In this document: positions 1 through 12,554 of the stretch, piece after piece
Numbering within the stretch: position 1 is the stretch's first letter
How the letters are laid out: each line of letters starts with the position of its first letter
Source of the DNA: Palaemon carinicauda
Lineage: Eukaryota > Arthropoda > Malacostraca > Decapoda > Palaemonidae
Assembly: GCF_036898095.1 (NCBI RefSeq)
Contig: NC_090725.1
Coordinates: 319,910,156-319,974,155 of the forward strand
DNA: 64,000 bases
Direction of reading: 5' to 3'
Translations under genes and position numbers: made by a program
The notes under the pieces: generated by a model
The model's input: only the letters and a program-made list of their open reading frames with translations
Databases searched by the model: none
Told to the model about the DNA's origin: nothing

Positions 1-182
1 GTCCTAATAGAGAATTCCTTCGGATATTTCATGACAAGCACAATGCTTCTAAGGTGATATCGAATTACTCTTGTTACATTATTCAATCGAGCAATGAATG
101 ACAAATTACAGTCCAGTGTTACCCCTAGGTCATGATCTACAAGATATCAAGGCTAATTTTTCATTAATATTTATTTTGGTTT

Positions 183-632
<450 letters not shown>

Positions 633-867
633 AATCATAGTTTCTGAAATTGTTTTTCCTACCGCTATAATTTTCCATCTAATCCCAATCTCTAGTAAGT
701 ACGTGGTTTATATTCTCAGCTGTATCATAAATGTCATTTATGAAGGAGTAAAATTGTGTATTATCCTCAAGTAGCTTAACTTTCACTCCATATCTCTGTG
801 ATACGTTTGATAGTTCAATTGCTTAGATACAAAATACGATTGGGTCTGTTACGCTTCCCTTAGGCAG

Positions 868-1065
<198 letters not shown>

Positions 1066-1189
1066 AATTATAATAATAACAGTAATCTAATGGCGTTTTA
1101 AAGTTACACCCATCATGTATGAACGGAAATCAGTTTTAAATATTATCTATCTTGACATTTTGCAAGTTTAAAAAGGAATAATCTATGTA

Positions 1190-1559
1190 TCATTGAAAGG
1201 CAATTACTGAAACCATTGCTCGGTATAAATAATACAAAGTATTCTAGAAGTTTTATTCCAGCTGTGACCAAGTTGTGGAATGATCTTCCTAATTGGGTAG
1301 TTATGCCAGTAGAACTTCAAAAGTTCAAACTTGCAGCAAATGTTTTTATGTTGAACAGGCTGTCATAAATCTTTTTATAATTTATATATGGCATATCTGT
1401 TTTGGCGTTGTGGCTGTTTTTAAAATATTTTATTGTTATTATTTTCACATATCGTTTTTTCATTTCCTTATTTCCTTTCCTCACTAGGCTATTTTTTCTT
1501 GTTGGAGCCCTTGGGGCATATAGCATCTTGGTTTTACTACTAGGGTTGTAGCTTGGCCA

Positions 1560-1612
<53 letters not shown>
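1190..1612 (+). mobile_element. 5'-truncated LINE: end of RT ORF, 3' UTR, (TAA)n tail
   Basis: The first part encodes the carboxy end of a LINE reverse transcriptase ORF in frame 1. It includes SFIPAVTKLWNDLP and a stop at 1366-1368, and is closely similar to the longer fragment at 6640-7062. The conserved 3' UTR follows (TTTCCTCACTAGGC, TTGTTGGAGCCC, ACTAGGGTTGTAGCTT) and the copy ends in (TAA)n at 1560-1612. The domain pattern resembles the C-terminus of Jockey/CR1-type LINEs; the exact clade is an inference. The copy is far too short to be functional. Confidence 0.7.
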
Positions 1613-1613
<1 letters not shown>

Positions 1614-1799
1614 TAGCTCTTACTTTAATGGCAAATATTTTTATTACAAAGTATGAAAATATTTCATTCATGCTATATTTAACTAATCATTTTCAAATTC
1701 TATTTACGTAATTCTTTGATTTTGAAATATTTCAATAGATTATTGAAACATTGCTTTAAATAACACCACAGTGGGCACCCTAACATAAAAAATAGCATA

Positions 1800-2072
1800 G
1801 TGCCATAGCCTTTGTACCATGGTCTTCCACTGTCTTGGGTTAGAGTTCTCTTGCTTGAGGGTACACTCTGGCACACTTTTCTATCTAATTTCTCTTCCTC
1901 TTGTTTTGTTAAATTTTTTATAGTTTACATAGGATATACTTATTTTAATGTTGTTACCGTTCTTAAAATATTTTATTTTTCCTTATTTCCTTTCCTCACT
2001 GGGCTGCTTTCCCTGTTGGGGCTCCCAGGCTTATATTGTCCTGCTTTCCCAACTAGGGTTGTAGCTTAGCTA

Positions 2073-2139
<67 letters not shown>

Positions 2140-2153
2140 TAATAATAATAATA
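1800..2153 (+). mobile_element. LINE 3' UTR fragment with (TAA)n tail
   Basis: This matches the 3' UTR family at 7600-8011 and, inverted, 5203-5560. Shared pieces include CCATGGTCTTCCACTGTCTT, GAGTTCTCTTGCTT and the ACTAGGGTTGTAGCTTAGCT end, followed by about 80 bp of (TAA)n. No coding sequence is included. Positions 1613-1799 are AT-rich with no assignable feature. Confidence 0.7.
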
Positions 2154-2184
2154 ACACAAACAGACGAAAAATATATTACTAAGG

Positions 2185-3445
2185 ATATTTTCTGCCGTGG
2201 AATATGGAAATTTTGGAAGGTGGCTTAGCATAACTTTGCATTAAAAATTTATATCTCTCAAAAACCTATATTTCCATTTTTTTTATTTCTATAGTCTAAT
2301 GAAAAATTATCATTTGAGCAATTCATCATCAAAGTCTTTAACTAGCCAGATAAGAGAATGTTTATATTTTGAAAGGTAGCTTAGCATAACTTTGCATTAA
2401 AAATTTATATCTCTCAAAAACCTATATTTTCATTTTCTTATTTTTATGGTCTAATGAAAAATTATCGTTTGAGCAATTCATCATCATAGTCTTTAACTAG
2501 CCAGATAAGAGAATGTTCATATTTTGGTAGGTAGATAATACTAATTTTGCATTAAAAATTTATATCTCTCAAAAACCTATATTTCCATTTTTTTATTTCT
2601 ATAGTCTAATGAAAAATTATCGTTTGAGCAATTCATCATCTTAGTCTTTAACTATCCAGATAAGAGAATGTTCATATTTTGGTAGGTAGATAATACTAAT
2701 TTTGCCTTAAATATTTATATGTCTCCAAAACCAATGTTTTCTTTCTATATTTCTATGGTGTAGAGAAAATTTCTTGTTTGAGCAAATCATCATCATAGTC
2801 TTTAACTAGCCAGATAAGAGAATGTTTATATTTTTGAAGGTAGATAATCATAATTTTGCATTAAAAATCAATATATCTCAAATAAGGAATATGTCTATTT
2901 AATATTTATATGGTCTAATGCATCTGTGTTGTTTTAACAAGTTATTGTCATAGTCTATAACTAGCCAGATAAGAGAATGTTCATATTTTGAAAATAACAT
3001 AACTATAATTTTGCATTAAAAATCAATATATCTCATAAAACAAATATTTCAATTAAATATTTTTATGGTTTAATGGAGATATGTTGTTTGAACAAGTCAT
3101 TATCATAGTCTTTAACTAGACAGATAAGAGAATGTTCATATTTTGGAAGGTAGATAATCATAACTTTGCATTAAAAATAGATATCTCTCAAAAAAAAATA
3201 TTTTCATTGAATATTTCTATGGTTGAATGGAGATGTGTTTTGGAAGAAGTCATCGCCATAGTCTTTAACTGGCCAGATAAGAGAATGTTCATATTTTGGA
3301 GAGTAGATAATACTAGTTTTGCTTTAAGAATCGATATCTTTCAATGGAAAATATTTCCATTCAATATTTCTATGGTCTAATGGAGCTGTGCTTTGGAAGA
3401 ACTCATCGCCATAGTCTTCAACTTGCCAGATAAGAGAATATTAAT
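2185..3445. repeat. Tandem array of about 155-bp units, eight copies
   Basis: The marker CCAGATAAGAGAATGTT recurs near 2346, 2501, 2656, 2810, 2965, 3120, 3273 and 3426, a period of 153-155 bp. Each unit also contains a TTTGCATTAAAAAT segment and a TATTTCTATGGTCTAATG segment. Neighbouring units differ by scattered substitutions, more so toward the right. Open frames across the array are short and not conserved, so this is a local satellite rather than a gene. Confidence 0.9.
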
Positions 3446-4174
3446 GGAACGACTCAGATGTCCTGCATTTTCTCCTTTGTAGATGATAATGTCATTCAAG
3501 AAAAAAAAATTTTTCCTTTTCTTTTTTTTTTTTTTTGCGCGCGCGGAGACAAGCAAAAATCTAATTAATATTTTTATATGTTCTTTAAAATGATGAGATA
3601 ATGTGTTTTTGTTCGTCAAGAATAAAACCTTTTTGAAAACCGGGGTGTTGAAAAGGCTGAAAAGAATGTGTAACTCTCTCTCACTCTCTCTCTCTCTCTC
3701 TCTATCTTAAAAAATTCCCTCTGGAAGAACAATCCTGATCCATTTGTTTCGTTTAGCTGAACTGCATTAAGAGGAATTTACTGTAAATTTAAGCAAAAAA
3801 TTAAAACAAATATGCAGCAAATTATTTTTCAAAAAAGAAAAAGTGTAATTATTCTGGGAATTTTGCCAGTTCTTGTAATATCTTCTTATCTTCAAACTAT
3901 TTAATTTCCTTTGATGGCGTTTTTGGCTGATTTTCTTACGTTCAATGATTGATTTCCAGTATTATCTAAAATTTCCATTTAAATTTAATTCCACTTTTTA
4001 TAGTTACAGCTACATTTTTTTTTTTTTTTTAATATTATTGCGTCCCTTAGTATTTCCCCTTAACAGTCCAGTTGATCAAGTATTGAATAAGCAACTCAGT
4101 GATAACAAACCACATATCAATTTCATAATAACTTTGATTATTTGGGTGTTCTTATAGTGCAATCTATAGTAATT
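3446..4174. other. AT-rich spacer with simple repeats, no gene
   Basis: The stretch contains homopolymer T/A runs, a short GCGCGCGCGG patch at 3537-3546, a (CT)n tract near 3671-3703 and another poly-T at 4014-4030. Short open frames here have no recognisable motif. Confidence 0.6.
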
Positions 4175-4322
4175 TAGAGAGCACCATTTTCATACTTGGT
4201 CTGTAGCCACCATAATCTGCCCCAGAGAGCACCATTTTCATACTTGGTCTGTAGCCACCATAATCTGCCCCAGAGAGCACCATTTTCATACTTGGTCTGT
4301 AGCCACCATAATCTGCCCCAAT
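4175..4322. repeat. 48-bp unit in three exact tandem copies
   Basis: GCACCATTTTCATACTTGG recurs at 4181, 4229 and 4277, and the copies look identical over the full 48 bp. Such identity suggests a recent duplication or an assembly artefact of a short tandem repeat. Confidence 0.9.
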
Positions 4323-4860
4323 CAATGGCTGAGAATGAAGGACTTAATCGTAACTATTAAAAACCTTTTATCTATGGAAGGAAACTGGTTGTCTGTACTG
4401 TTGAAGAGACTTAATCAAGTGATAAGAAAACGCCAAAATTTTTAGATTTTCAATTTCACACCTTTCAAGCAACTGCCAGAGGCCCTTTCAAGTTTGGCAT
4501 TTAAGGTTTAGAAACTGTGGCTTACTTTCTGTTATTTAAACACCAATACCTCTTGCTCCTACTTTAGAATCAAAGGTGCCTATAGAAAATGTATAGCTTC
4601 GAAGCTTGTTTCATATTTATGTGGGTTTTAGTGGAAGGGCCTTTAAATGCAAAACTGTAGATGGATTAACTTAAAGCACTTTTAAGTTAGACCTGCTCTT
4701 TTCGAGGAAATGATAATCACATAATTTGAAATGTATATATGCATCAAACAATACACAACATATATTGAAATAAAGATAACGCCCACACTTTTTGCACCTC
4801 TCCTACCGTCGCCAATATCACCATCTGTTAACAGATATTTTGCAAAAGTATTATAGTTTT
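4323..4860. other. Spacer without recognisable feature
   Basis: AT-rich sequence with no open frame of note, no repeat unit and no RNA gene that I can recognise on either strand. Confidence 0.5.
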
Positions 4861-4861
4861 T

Positions 4862-5125
4862 TCTCCCATTTTTGTATTTTTTCACGTCCTCTAATTTTTT
4901 TTTGTGAACCAAAGGGGACTCCTTTAACCTACATTTTGGGATATTTTTTTTTCTACATTTTTTTCCCTCGTCCTCGAATTTTGCTTGAATACTACAGGGG
5001 ACTCCTTCAACATGTATTTGAATATGTTGTTTTCTACATTTTTTTTTTCTTCCACGTCCTCCAATGTCGCTTGTGTATCACAAGGGACTCCTTCGACCTT
5101 TATTTTAATCTAATGTATTCGGGGG
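4862..5125. repeat. About 85-bp unit, three diverged tandem copies
   Basis: GGGGACTCCTT or AGGGACTCCTT recurs at about 4914, 4997 and 5083. Each is preceded by a CACGTCCTC(T/C)AAT-like block and followed by a T-rich block. The open frame spanning it reflects the repeat, not a gene. Confidence 0.6.
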
Positions 5126-5202
5126 TGAGTTGGTTGTAGTAGAGTTGAAACGGGCATTCCCTAGGACCATAAAGGGAACAGAGTAATGCAGTAATAACCC
5201 CT

Positions 5203-5203
5203 C

Positions 5204-5251
<48 letters not shown>

Positions 5252-5850
5252 ATGCTAAGCTACAACCCTAGTTGGAAAAGCAGGATGCTATAAGCCCAGG
5301 GGCCCCAACAGGAAAAATAGCTCAGTGAGGAAAGGAAACAAGGAAAAATAAAATATTTTAAGAATAGTAACAACATTTAAATAAATATTTCCTATATAAA
5401 CTATAAAAAATTTCAACAAAACACGAGAAAGAGAAACTAGATACAACAGTGTGCCTGAGTGTACCCTCAAGCAAGAGAACTCTAACCCAAGACAGTGGAA
5501 GGCCATGGTACAGAGGCTATAGCACTACCCAAGACTAGAGAACAATGGTTTGATTTTGGAGTGTCCTTCTCCTAGAAGAGCTGCTTACCATAGCTAAAGA
5601 GTCTCTTCTACCCTTACCAAGAGGAAAGTAGCCACTGAACAATTACATTGCCGTAGTTAACCCCTTGGGTGAAGAAGAATTGTTTAGTAATCTCAGTGTT
5701 GTCAGGTGAATGAGGACAGAGTAGAATCTGTAAAGAATAGGCCAGACTATTCGGTGTCTGTGTAGGCAAAGGGAAAGAACCGTAACCAGAGAAAAGGATC
5801 CAATATGGTACTGTCTGGCCAGTCAAAGGACCCCCTAACTCTCTAGAGGT
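5203..5850 (-). mobile_element. LINE 3' UTR copy, reverse orientation
   Basis: Read on the minus strand, this is the same 3' UTR as 7262-8011. It runs from the ACTGTCTGGCC(A/T)GTCAAAGG region (5810-5830), through TTCCTCTTGGTAAGGGTAGAAG and the CCATGGCCTTCCACTGTCTTGG block, to the ACTAGGGTTGTAGC end. The (TAA)n tail appears as (ATT)n at 5203-5250 on the plus strand. No coding part remains. Confidence 0.7.
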
Positions 5851-6220
5851 AGTATCTCAACATTTATCATAGAAAAATAGAAACTGATACTTTTTTTGTT
5901 AGTTTCGTTGGATTTTTTCCTCTAAACAATGGATTAAGAAAGATTCAGACTGGATCGGATATAAATTTTATCCACATAACCAATTCCTGGTGTCTGGGAT
6001 GCCATTTAGTGATCAGGTGCAACGAAGGGGAGACCTCATGAATGCAATATGAAGTAAAAGTTGACAGTAGCTGGAGAAGAAGGAAGACAGTGGTAGCGAA
6101 AGTAGAGTAAAAGGCTAAAAATGGGGTGGGACTAGTGTCTGTAGGATGCTGCAATGATCCTTATGTGTTACATATAGTAAATCGCACAGGACACACCGAC
6201 GGCACTACCACCTTACGGAC
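5851..6220. other. Spacer without recognisable feature
   Basis: No repeat unit, coding motif or RNA gene was recognised. A 69-codon minus-strand open frame has no conserved feature. Confidence 0.4.
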
Positions 6221-6227
6221 TAGGAAA

Positions 6228-6425
6228 TATTTCATCATCATCATCTCCTATGCCTATTGACACAAAGGGCCTCGATTAGATTTCGCCAGTTATCTCTATC
6301 TTGAGTTTTTAATTCAATACTTCTCCATTCAGCATCTCCTCCTTCACGCTGCATAGTCCTCAGTCATATAGGCCTGGGCCTTCCAACTTTTCTAGTGCCT
6401 TGTGGAGCTTAGTTAAACGTTTAGT
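6228..6425. repeat. Dispersed repeat, also at 14378-14492
   Basis: Both copies begin with CATCATCATCATCTCCTA, continue CGCCTATTGACGCAAAGGGC with a few substitutions, and share TTAATTCAATACTTCTCCATTC. The longer copy here continues through a TAGGCCTGGGCCTTCCAAC segment. This is a repetitive element fragment of unknown class, possibly a LINE 3' region; orientation is not established. Confidence 0.6.
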
Positions 6426-6639
6426 GAGCTAACAATCTCCATCTACCCCCCACCATGATCTCATCCACATATGGCACTCGAGTAATGTCTCTTATAGTTT
6501 CATTTCTATAAGAGAAATATATAGAAAAGTAAAAAAAAATAAGAAAATATCCTTTTGCTCATCTGACCATTAAGACTGAAAGCCTTTAGCAGATTCTCGA
6601 TTTCGTATATAAGACCTATTTTTTCTTAGAGTGCTTCCA

Positions 6640-7062
6640 TTATACCTTTCTTGAGAATTGTACTCTGTCTGGTCTTCAGCTTCTGACTCGCCTAATTTGA
6701 TGGACGAAAACTTGCGGTCTATTAAATTGCTTATTCCTGATTTGGATATCAGTCTGTGGCACTATTGTTCAGCTAGTTCTTTATACATGGTGCATAATAT
6801 TTTTAACAATTTAGACCATACTTTACATTCAGATCTGCCCAGACTGTGCCATCCTGTATATAGTACTAGGTATTCAGTTAATTCTAACCGTCTTATCTTC
6901 TCCATCCTAAAGAACAACAATACCCAGTATTCTAGCAGTTTTATTCCAACTGTGACCAGATTCTGCAATGATCTTCCCAATCAAGCAGTTGAGTTGGTAG
7001 AACTTCTGAGTGTTAAACTTGCAACGAATACAAGTGACTGTAGACAAAATTTTAAATGTTAA
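6640..7062 (+). pseudogene. C-terminal fragment of a LINE reverse transcriptase ORF
   Basis: An uninterrupted frame from about 6658 to 7062 encodes the last ~130 residues of a Jockey/CR1-like LINE ORF2. It includes a DLDISLWH segment, NSNRLIFS, and SFIPTVTRFCNDLPNQAVE, the pattern of the terminal region after the RT catalytic core. The catalytic YxDD motif is absent, so only the end of the protein is present. The copy at 1190-1368 aligns with its last 60 codons. Class assignment rests on motif memory, not on a search. Confidence 0.65.
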
Positions 7063-7261
7063 CGCCATTTACATCCAAAGAATACAGATATTATTTAAAA
7101 GAAATAGGCATGGACGCTGGACAGCAATAAGAGAAAAAAACCTAATGAAATAAAGTAGAGGCTTGAATAAAATGGGGTAGCAAAAGGAGTATATAGAGAC
7201 ATACAGAGTTGAATTGGTAGATAAAAATAAGTGACCCCTAGATCGAGAAGGTTGGCCAGGA

Positions 7262-7914
7262 CACTAACCACCCTTTGAGATACTACCGCTAGAGAGTTAT
7301 TGAGTCCTTTGACAGGCCAGACAGTACTTCATTGGATCCCTCTCTCGTGTTACGGCTCATTTTGTCTTTCCCTACACATACACCGAATAGTCAGGCATAT
7401 TCTTTCCACATTTTCCTCTGTCCCCATACACCAGACCACAAAGATTACTAATCAATTCTTTTTTGTTCAAGAAGTTAACCACTGCAATGTAATTGTCCAG
7501 TGGCTACTTTCCTCTTGGTAAGGGTAGAAGAGAATCTTTAGCTATGGTAAGCAGCTCTTCTAGGAGGACACTCCAAAATCAAACTACAGTTCTCTAGTCT
7601 TAGGTAGTGCCATAGTCTCTATACCATGGCCTTCCACTCTCTTGGATTAGAGTTCTCTTGCTTAACGGTATACTCAGGCACGCTGTTATATCTTATTTTT
7701 CTTACTCTTGTTTGTTTTTAAATTTTTTTAGTTTATATATGAAAGGGCTAATTTGGTGTTTCCATTGCTCTTAAAATATTTTATTTTGATTGTTTATTGC
7801 TTTTCTATAACCTTGCTTATTTACTTTTTCCTTTCCTAACTTGGCTATTTTTCTCTGTTGGAGCCCTTGGGCATATGGTATTTTGCTTTTCCAATTAGGA
7901 TTATAACTTAGCTT

Positions 7915-8001
<87 letters not shown>

Positions 8002-8011
8002 GTAATAATTA
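7262..8011 (+). mobile_element. LINE 3' UTR copy with long (TAA)n tail
   Basis: This is the longest copy of the 3' UTR family in the window. It starts at CACCCTTTGAGATACTACC, passes through TTCCTCTTGGTAAGGGTAG and CCATGGCCTTCCACT, and ends in about 95 bp of (TAA)n. Matching copies occur at 5203-5850 (minus) and 55193-55612 (plus). It is separated from the coding fragment at 6640-7062 by about 200 bp, so the two may belong to one rearranged copy. Confidence 0.7.
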
Positions 8012-8990
8012 CCTTCTTGTTCTTCAGAAACCATGGAACAAATTACTCCACGTTGAAGACGTGCAACTTCATCAAAGAATTCTCTCATTAAAAGTAGTGG
8101 TAAAAAAAAGGGAATAAAAACGTTTCATTCGAGAATTGCTGATTATATTCACCATAATATTCGTTGCAAATATTATGTTTTGATCGGCGTGCATTTTTTT
8201 TTCTTTTTTTTCCAATAACTCAAAACTGCTTAACAAAATCTCATTAAATTTAGTGGGAGGATTGCTCATGATCCAAGGACATTTTGATTAGATTTTGGAA
8301 GTGATTGCGCTGAAAGGTCATGAAAGGGTTTAAACGCCTCTTTTTGCAATATCGCGGCCAATTTTTATCTGATTTACATGAAACTAGTGATAAGATGTGC
8401 ATAATTCAATTGTCAACATTGTCACATACAGCATGATATAGTGATGTCCTTACCCTTGTTAGCAGATGTGGGTCAAAGTTCAATAGGGTCAATGAACTTG
8501 CATAAAGTGTGGGTTTTGTCATCACGCGGCCATTGTTAGCCGACTTGGCGGTGGCGAAGGTATGCGCTCTACGGAATCCCCGTTTTAATTTGATGTGATG
8601 ATGATGATTCAGACATTGTGCTAACTAAATAATGATATTCTTATTGTTTGTATTGGTTTGATAGATGAACATTTTGTTAGAAACTCGACGTTTCTTGAAA
8701 GATGAGTAGGCTTGTTAACTAGCAAGTCATAATGGATCCCCGACAACTCCACCGCCCCCCCCCCCCCCCCCCCCCATTAGTGTAGCTTTGAATTCTTTGC
8801 CCAAGTGCTTCTTAACATTTATCTAAAGGTCAAACCAATTAAATAACACTTCTATACATTCATGTATATTCGTATGAATATTATTAATATTAGTGTACGT
8901 AGTTTTCCCATAATCATTCTCTGCAATCTGTGTGTGGATGAGTGAGTTGAAGTTTAGTTTAGACTTTGTGGATCCAAACTTCAAAAAATC
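8012..8990. other. Spacer with a poly-C run, no gene
   Basis: A run of about 21 C residues lies at 8754-8775. Otherwise the sequence is AT-rich with no supported coding region, RNA or repeat. Confidence 0.5.
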
Positions 8991-8993
8991 AAG

Positions 8994-8996
<3 letters not shown>

Positions 8997-9081
<85 letters not shown>

Positions 9082-9082
9082 G
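8997..9082. repeat. (AG)n with terminal G run
   Basis: About 75 bp of AG dinucleotides with one GG interruption end in a run of ten or more G. The Arg-Glu open frames across it are repeat artefacts. Confidence 0.97.
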
Positions 9083-9491
9083 CGGCAGCAGGGTGGATCC
9101 TACTTCATACCAAAGATGATTATAATCCTGATGGAGTCCGAAGTCATGCTTTAGATCCTCAATAAACGAACCTTGGGGCATCACGATCTTCCAACCTTAA
9201 CTTCCCTTTGAGGTGCGGTTTCTGGAACACTAGTCAATATTGAGCAGATGTTTCTTGGGTTCCGAGGGGAAAGGTGAAGAGGGATGAGGGGGGAAAAGGC
9301 TAGAGGCAGGATAAAGTTAGGGAACAGAAGGAGTAAGGATCAAAGAGTAGTAAACAATCTAAAGGTAAATATTTAACTATAATTAAAAATTAAAGGCAAG
9401 GTAGTATATATTAGGAATATTTTAAATTGTGTTTTTATGGTATAATAATCCCAATAATTCAAATCTTTTAGTTTGTCTTTAAGATACCTAA

Positions 9492-9494
<3 letters not shown>
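9083..9494. other. Spacer without recognisable feature
   Basis: There is a short purine-rich stretch at 9255-9320 and AT-rich sequence after it. No gene, RNA or repeat unit was recognised. Confidence 0.4.

Positions 9495-9578
<84 letters not shown>
9495..9578. repeat. (TA)n microsatellite
   Basis: About 80 bp of TA dinucleotides with one CA interruption. Confidence 0.97.
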
Positions 9579-9579
<1 letters not shown>

Positions 9580-9767
9580 GAATAACGAGATTGCATAACA
9601 ATGAATAATAAAAATCGTTAAGAAACTAAAAAAAGACTCACATGGGAAGAGACCTATAGCAGTCAGCATGAATAAGCCTTGTTTGTCCGTTTCATTGTTA
9701 ATAGCAAGACTGATGGCCACATTGCATCAGCGCCTCCAACCGTAACGGGGATGTTCTTTGGCAACAA

Positions 9768-10073
9768 ACGTTGCAGACCTTTGGCAACAAACGTTGCAGA
9801 CCTTTGGCAACAAACGTTGCAGACCTTTGGCAACAAACGTTGCAGACCTTTGGCAATAAACGTTGCAGACCTTTGGCAACAAACGTTGCAGACCTTTGGC
9901 AACAAACGTTGCAGACCTTTGGCAATAAACGTTGCAGACCTTTGGCAGCAAACGTTGCAGACCTTTGGCAACAAACGTTCCAGACCTTTGTTAATAAACG
10001 TTGCAGACCTTTGGCAACAAACGTTCCAGACCTTTGGCAACAAACGTTGCAGACCTTTGTTAATAAACGTTGC
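9768..10073. repeat. 23-bp minisatellite, about 13 copies
   Basis: The unit GTTGCAGACCTTTGGCAACAAAC runs head to tail with few variants (AATAAAC, TTCCAG, TTTGTTAAT). Each unit junction contains GCAACAAACGTTGC, a 5-bp inverted repeat around a 4-bp loop. Because 23 is not a multiple of three, long open frames exist in several phases on both strands; they are by-products of the repeat. Positions 10074-10604 show no further feature. Confidence 0.95.
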
Positions 10074-10604
10074 AGGGGTAGTTACAAAGTGGGGATGCCA
10101 AGTGACCTCAAACGTTCAAGAGGTAAACCAATCACAATTAGGGGAACTTGAATTGGTAACGGGCTAAACTTTATGGGAACTTAGATAAGGTCAAGAGATA
10201 CAACAAGGAAATGTTGTAAAAAAATAGAATTGATTCGGAAAGGTGGGCTCGGAATTAGAAAATAAAGAGTTGATTACCAAGGCGAAAAGAGAGTTATAGC
10301 ATATCTCAAATATAGGGCACATGCAAGTAAAATATAGATATATAATTGAAATTGAAATATGTGCGATAAGAATATACATAACTAAGTAAGAGGGAAGATA
10401 TTTGTGGTAGGCAGAAAAAGTTCAAGTAGAAACTGTTAAAACAACTTGTATTTTTAACATGGTCTTTTAATACTTGGAAAAACAAACAGAAAAAATGCTT
10501 AGAATCTTGGGTAAATTATGATCTTATCCTTGAAAAATTAATCTCTCTTACTGAGAAAATGCCTTGAAGTCAGTTGACTTTCACAGAGTCCTGTTGAAGG
10601 CCTT

Positions 10605-10668
10605 GGCCTTATAGCTTAGCTGATAATAATAATAATAATAATAATAAAATAATAATAATAATAATAAT

Positions 10669-10700
<32 letters not shown>

Positions 10701-10704
10701 ATGA
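10605..10704 (+). mobile_element. Very short LINE 3' end with (TAA)n
   Basis: The plus strand reads TTATAGCTTAGCTGATAATAAT, resembling the last bases of the LINE 3' UTR family, and then about 80 bp of (TAA)n with two interruptions. Only the tail remains, so the assignment is tentative. Confidence 0.45.
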
Positions 10705-11134
10705 TAATTTTTTTTTTCCTCTCTTTCTCTTCAACTCTGGAGTCCCATGGTACTGTGACATCAATGAGTGTTTCTTCCTTCTTGATTTTGTCAATCAACG
10801 TCACGCCCAAATAGACCCGACTCCAGAGATGAAGAGAAAAAGAGGGTAAAAATGAATAAGTATCAAGGCCTGAAAATAGAAATAAGAAGGATATGGGATA
10901 TGCCAGTGAAAACTATACCCATAATCATAGGAGCATAGCCACGACCCCGAGATCCCTGAAAAGGAATCTAAAAAACTAGAGGCTGAAGTAGCTCCAGGAC
11001 TCACGCAGAAGAGTGATCCTAGAAGCGGCGGACATAATAAGAAAAGTGATGGACACCTAAGGAGGCAGGATGCAACCCGGAACCCTACACTATAATTACC
11101 ACCCAGTTGAAAAGACTGTGATAGAGAGAAGGAA

Positions 11135-11183
<49 letters not shown>

Positions 11184-11737
11184 TGTGAGTGAGTAAATGC
11201 ATATGCTTTAATTGAAAATTCAATTGAAACAATTTCTATTACTTTCTTAACTAACAAAATAGAACATACAGTCATTATGTGCCACGAAGTTGACAAAGAT
11301 TTATGAGAGAATATAAAATATATATTGTGAAAGTGAAATATACTACATATGATCTAGAGATTCATATTAATATCGTCTTTGCATCTTAATTACAGTATAT
11401 TTTTCCTAATTACTGAAACCAGACAGAGAGTAGTGATTGCATGCAGAAGGACCAAATACTTTGCTCATACCTTCGTGATTAACAGGGAAAAGTTGCATCT
11501 CATTTACCCTCAACCTTTTTAGTCTTGTCCTTTATGCATTAGCGAGGAATTCACATCAACGGCAGTCCATCTTAATCAGCTTCATGGCCCAATACGTGAT
11601 TTCGGTTCATTCGTTTCGACTTTGCATAGAAACTTTCTGAACAAATGAAGCAAAATCTTTTGCATCTCTTCATTAATTCTAAATTTCCAGAGAATTTGGA
11701 AATATAAAAGGATGATATGGCTCAGTAGCATGCCCTT
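10705..11737. other. Spacer with a (TAA)n tract, no gene
   Basis: A (TAA)n tract lies at 11135-11182. The minus-strand open frames here run through leucine/isoleucine repeats from the tract and have no recognisable domain. Confidence 0.5.
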
Positions 11738-11744
11738 CCCCCTG

Positions 11745-11816
<72 letters not shown>

Positions 11817-11882
11817 ATTTCATATTGTTTCCTTTCTTGACAGCATTTAATGCAAGTTAATTCCTCCAACCTGGGAGCACAA

Positions 11883-11968
<86 letters not shown>

Positions 11969-12042
11969 GTATATGTGTGTATTTATATACATTGTATGTA
12001 TGTATGATATTGAACACAATATACTTATCAAATCAAAGTCTC

Positions 12043-12117
<75 letters not shown>

Positions 12118-12176
12118 CTTTATATTGTTTCCTTTCTTGACAGGATTTAATGCAAGTCAATTCATCTGACCTGGGA

Positions 12177-12258
<82 letters not shown>
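11738..12258. repeat. Compound (CT)n array with a duplicated spacer
   Basis: Four long CT tracts (about 11741-11814, 11884-11961, 12040-12112 and 12180-12258) alternate with unique spacers. The spacers at 11815-11883 and 12113-12180 are copies of each other and share ATATTGTTTCCTTTCTTGACA and TTTAATGCAAGT. The array is therefore a roughly 298-bp tandem duplication of a CT-spacer unit. The Arg-Glu open frame on the minus strand is an artefact. Confidence 0.85.
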
Positions 12259-12260
<2 letters not shown>

Positions 12261-12357
12261 TGACATATGCAAACAGAAAACTTCATAATATTTCTATTCT
12301 GCTTTTGAGAAATATAACTATGAATATTTTTGTGTATGGATAAAAATCATGATTTTA

Positions 12358-12554
12358 TGATCGTAAAAACAATCTTACTGCCTCTAGTTTTGTGGATTTC
12401 ACCAACAACAAACTGGAAAAAAAAATATATAGGTGAGGTATAAGAAGTCCATCAAATTCTTTATCTCACTTGAAAAAGAAAGTTTCTCCAGTTTAATGAA
12501 ATGTCGAAGTCAAGCATTTAACAATAATAAGTTATTCTGATTTTTAAAATATTT
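12358..12554. repeat. Direct repeat, left copy (197 bp)
   Basis: From TGATCGTAAAAACAATC to the TTTTTAAAATATTT end, this is repeated at 14135-14332. The only difference I see is one A in a poly-A run. Confidence 0.9.

Noticed and set aside
8966..9184. Arg/Glu or Ser/Leu open frames
   Set aside because: They translate the (AG)n tract.
9663..10167. Several long overlapping open frames on both strands
   Set aside because: All are by-products of the 23-bp minisatellite, whose unit lacks stops and shifts phase each copy.
11582..12286. 234-codon Arg/Glu-rich minus-strand open frame
   Set aside because: It reads the reverse of (CT)n; no other coding sign.
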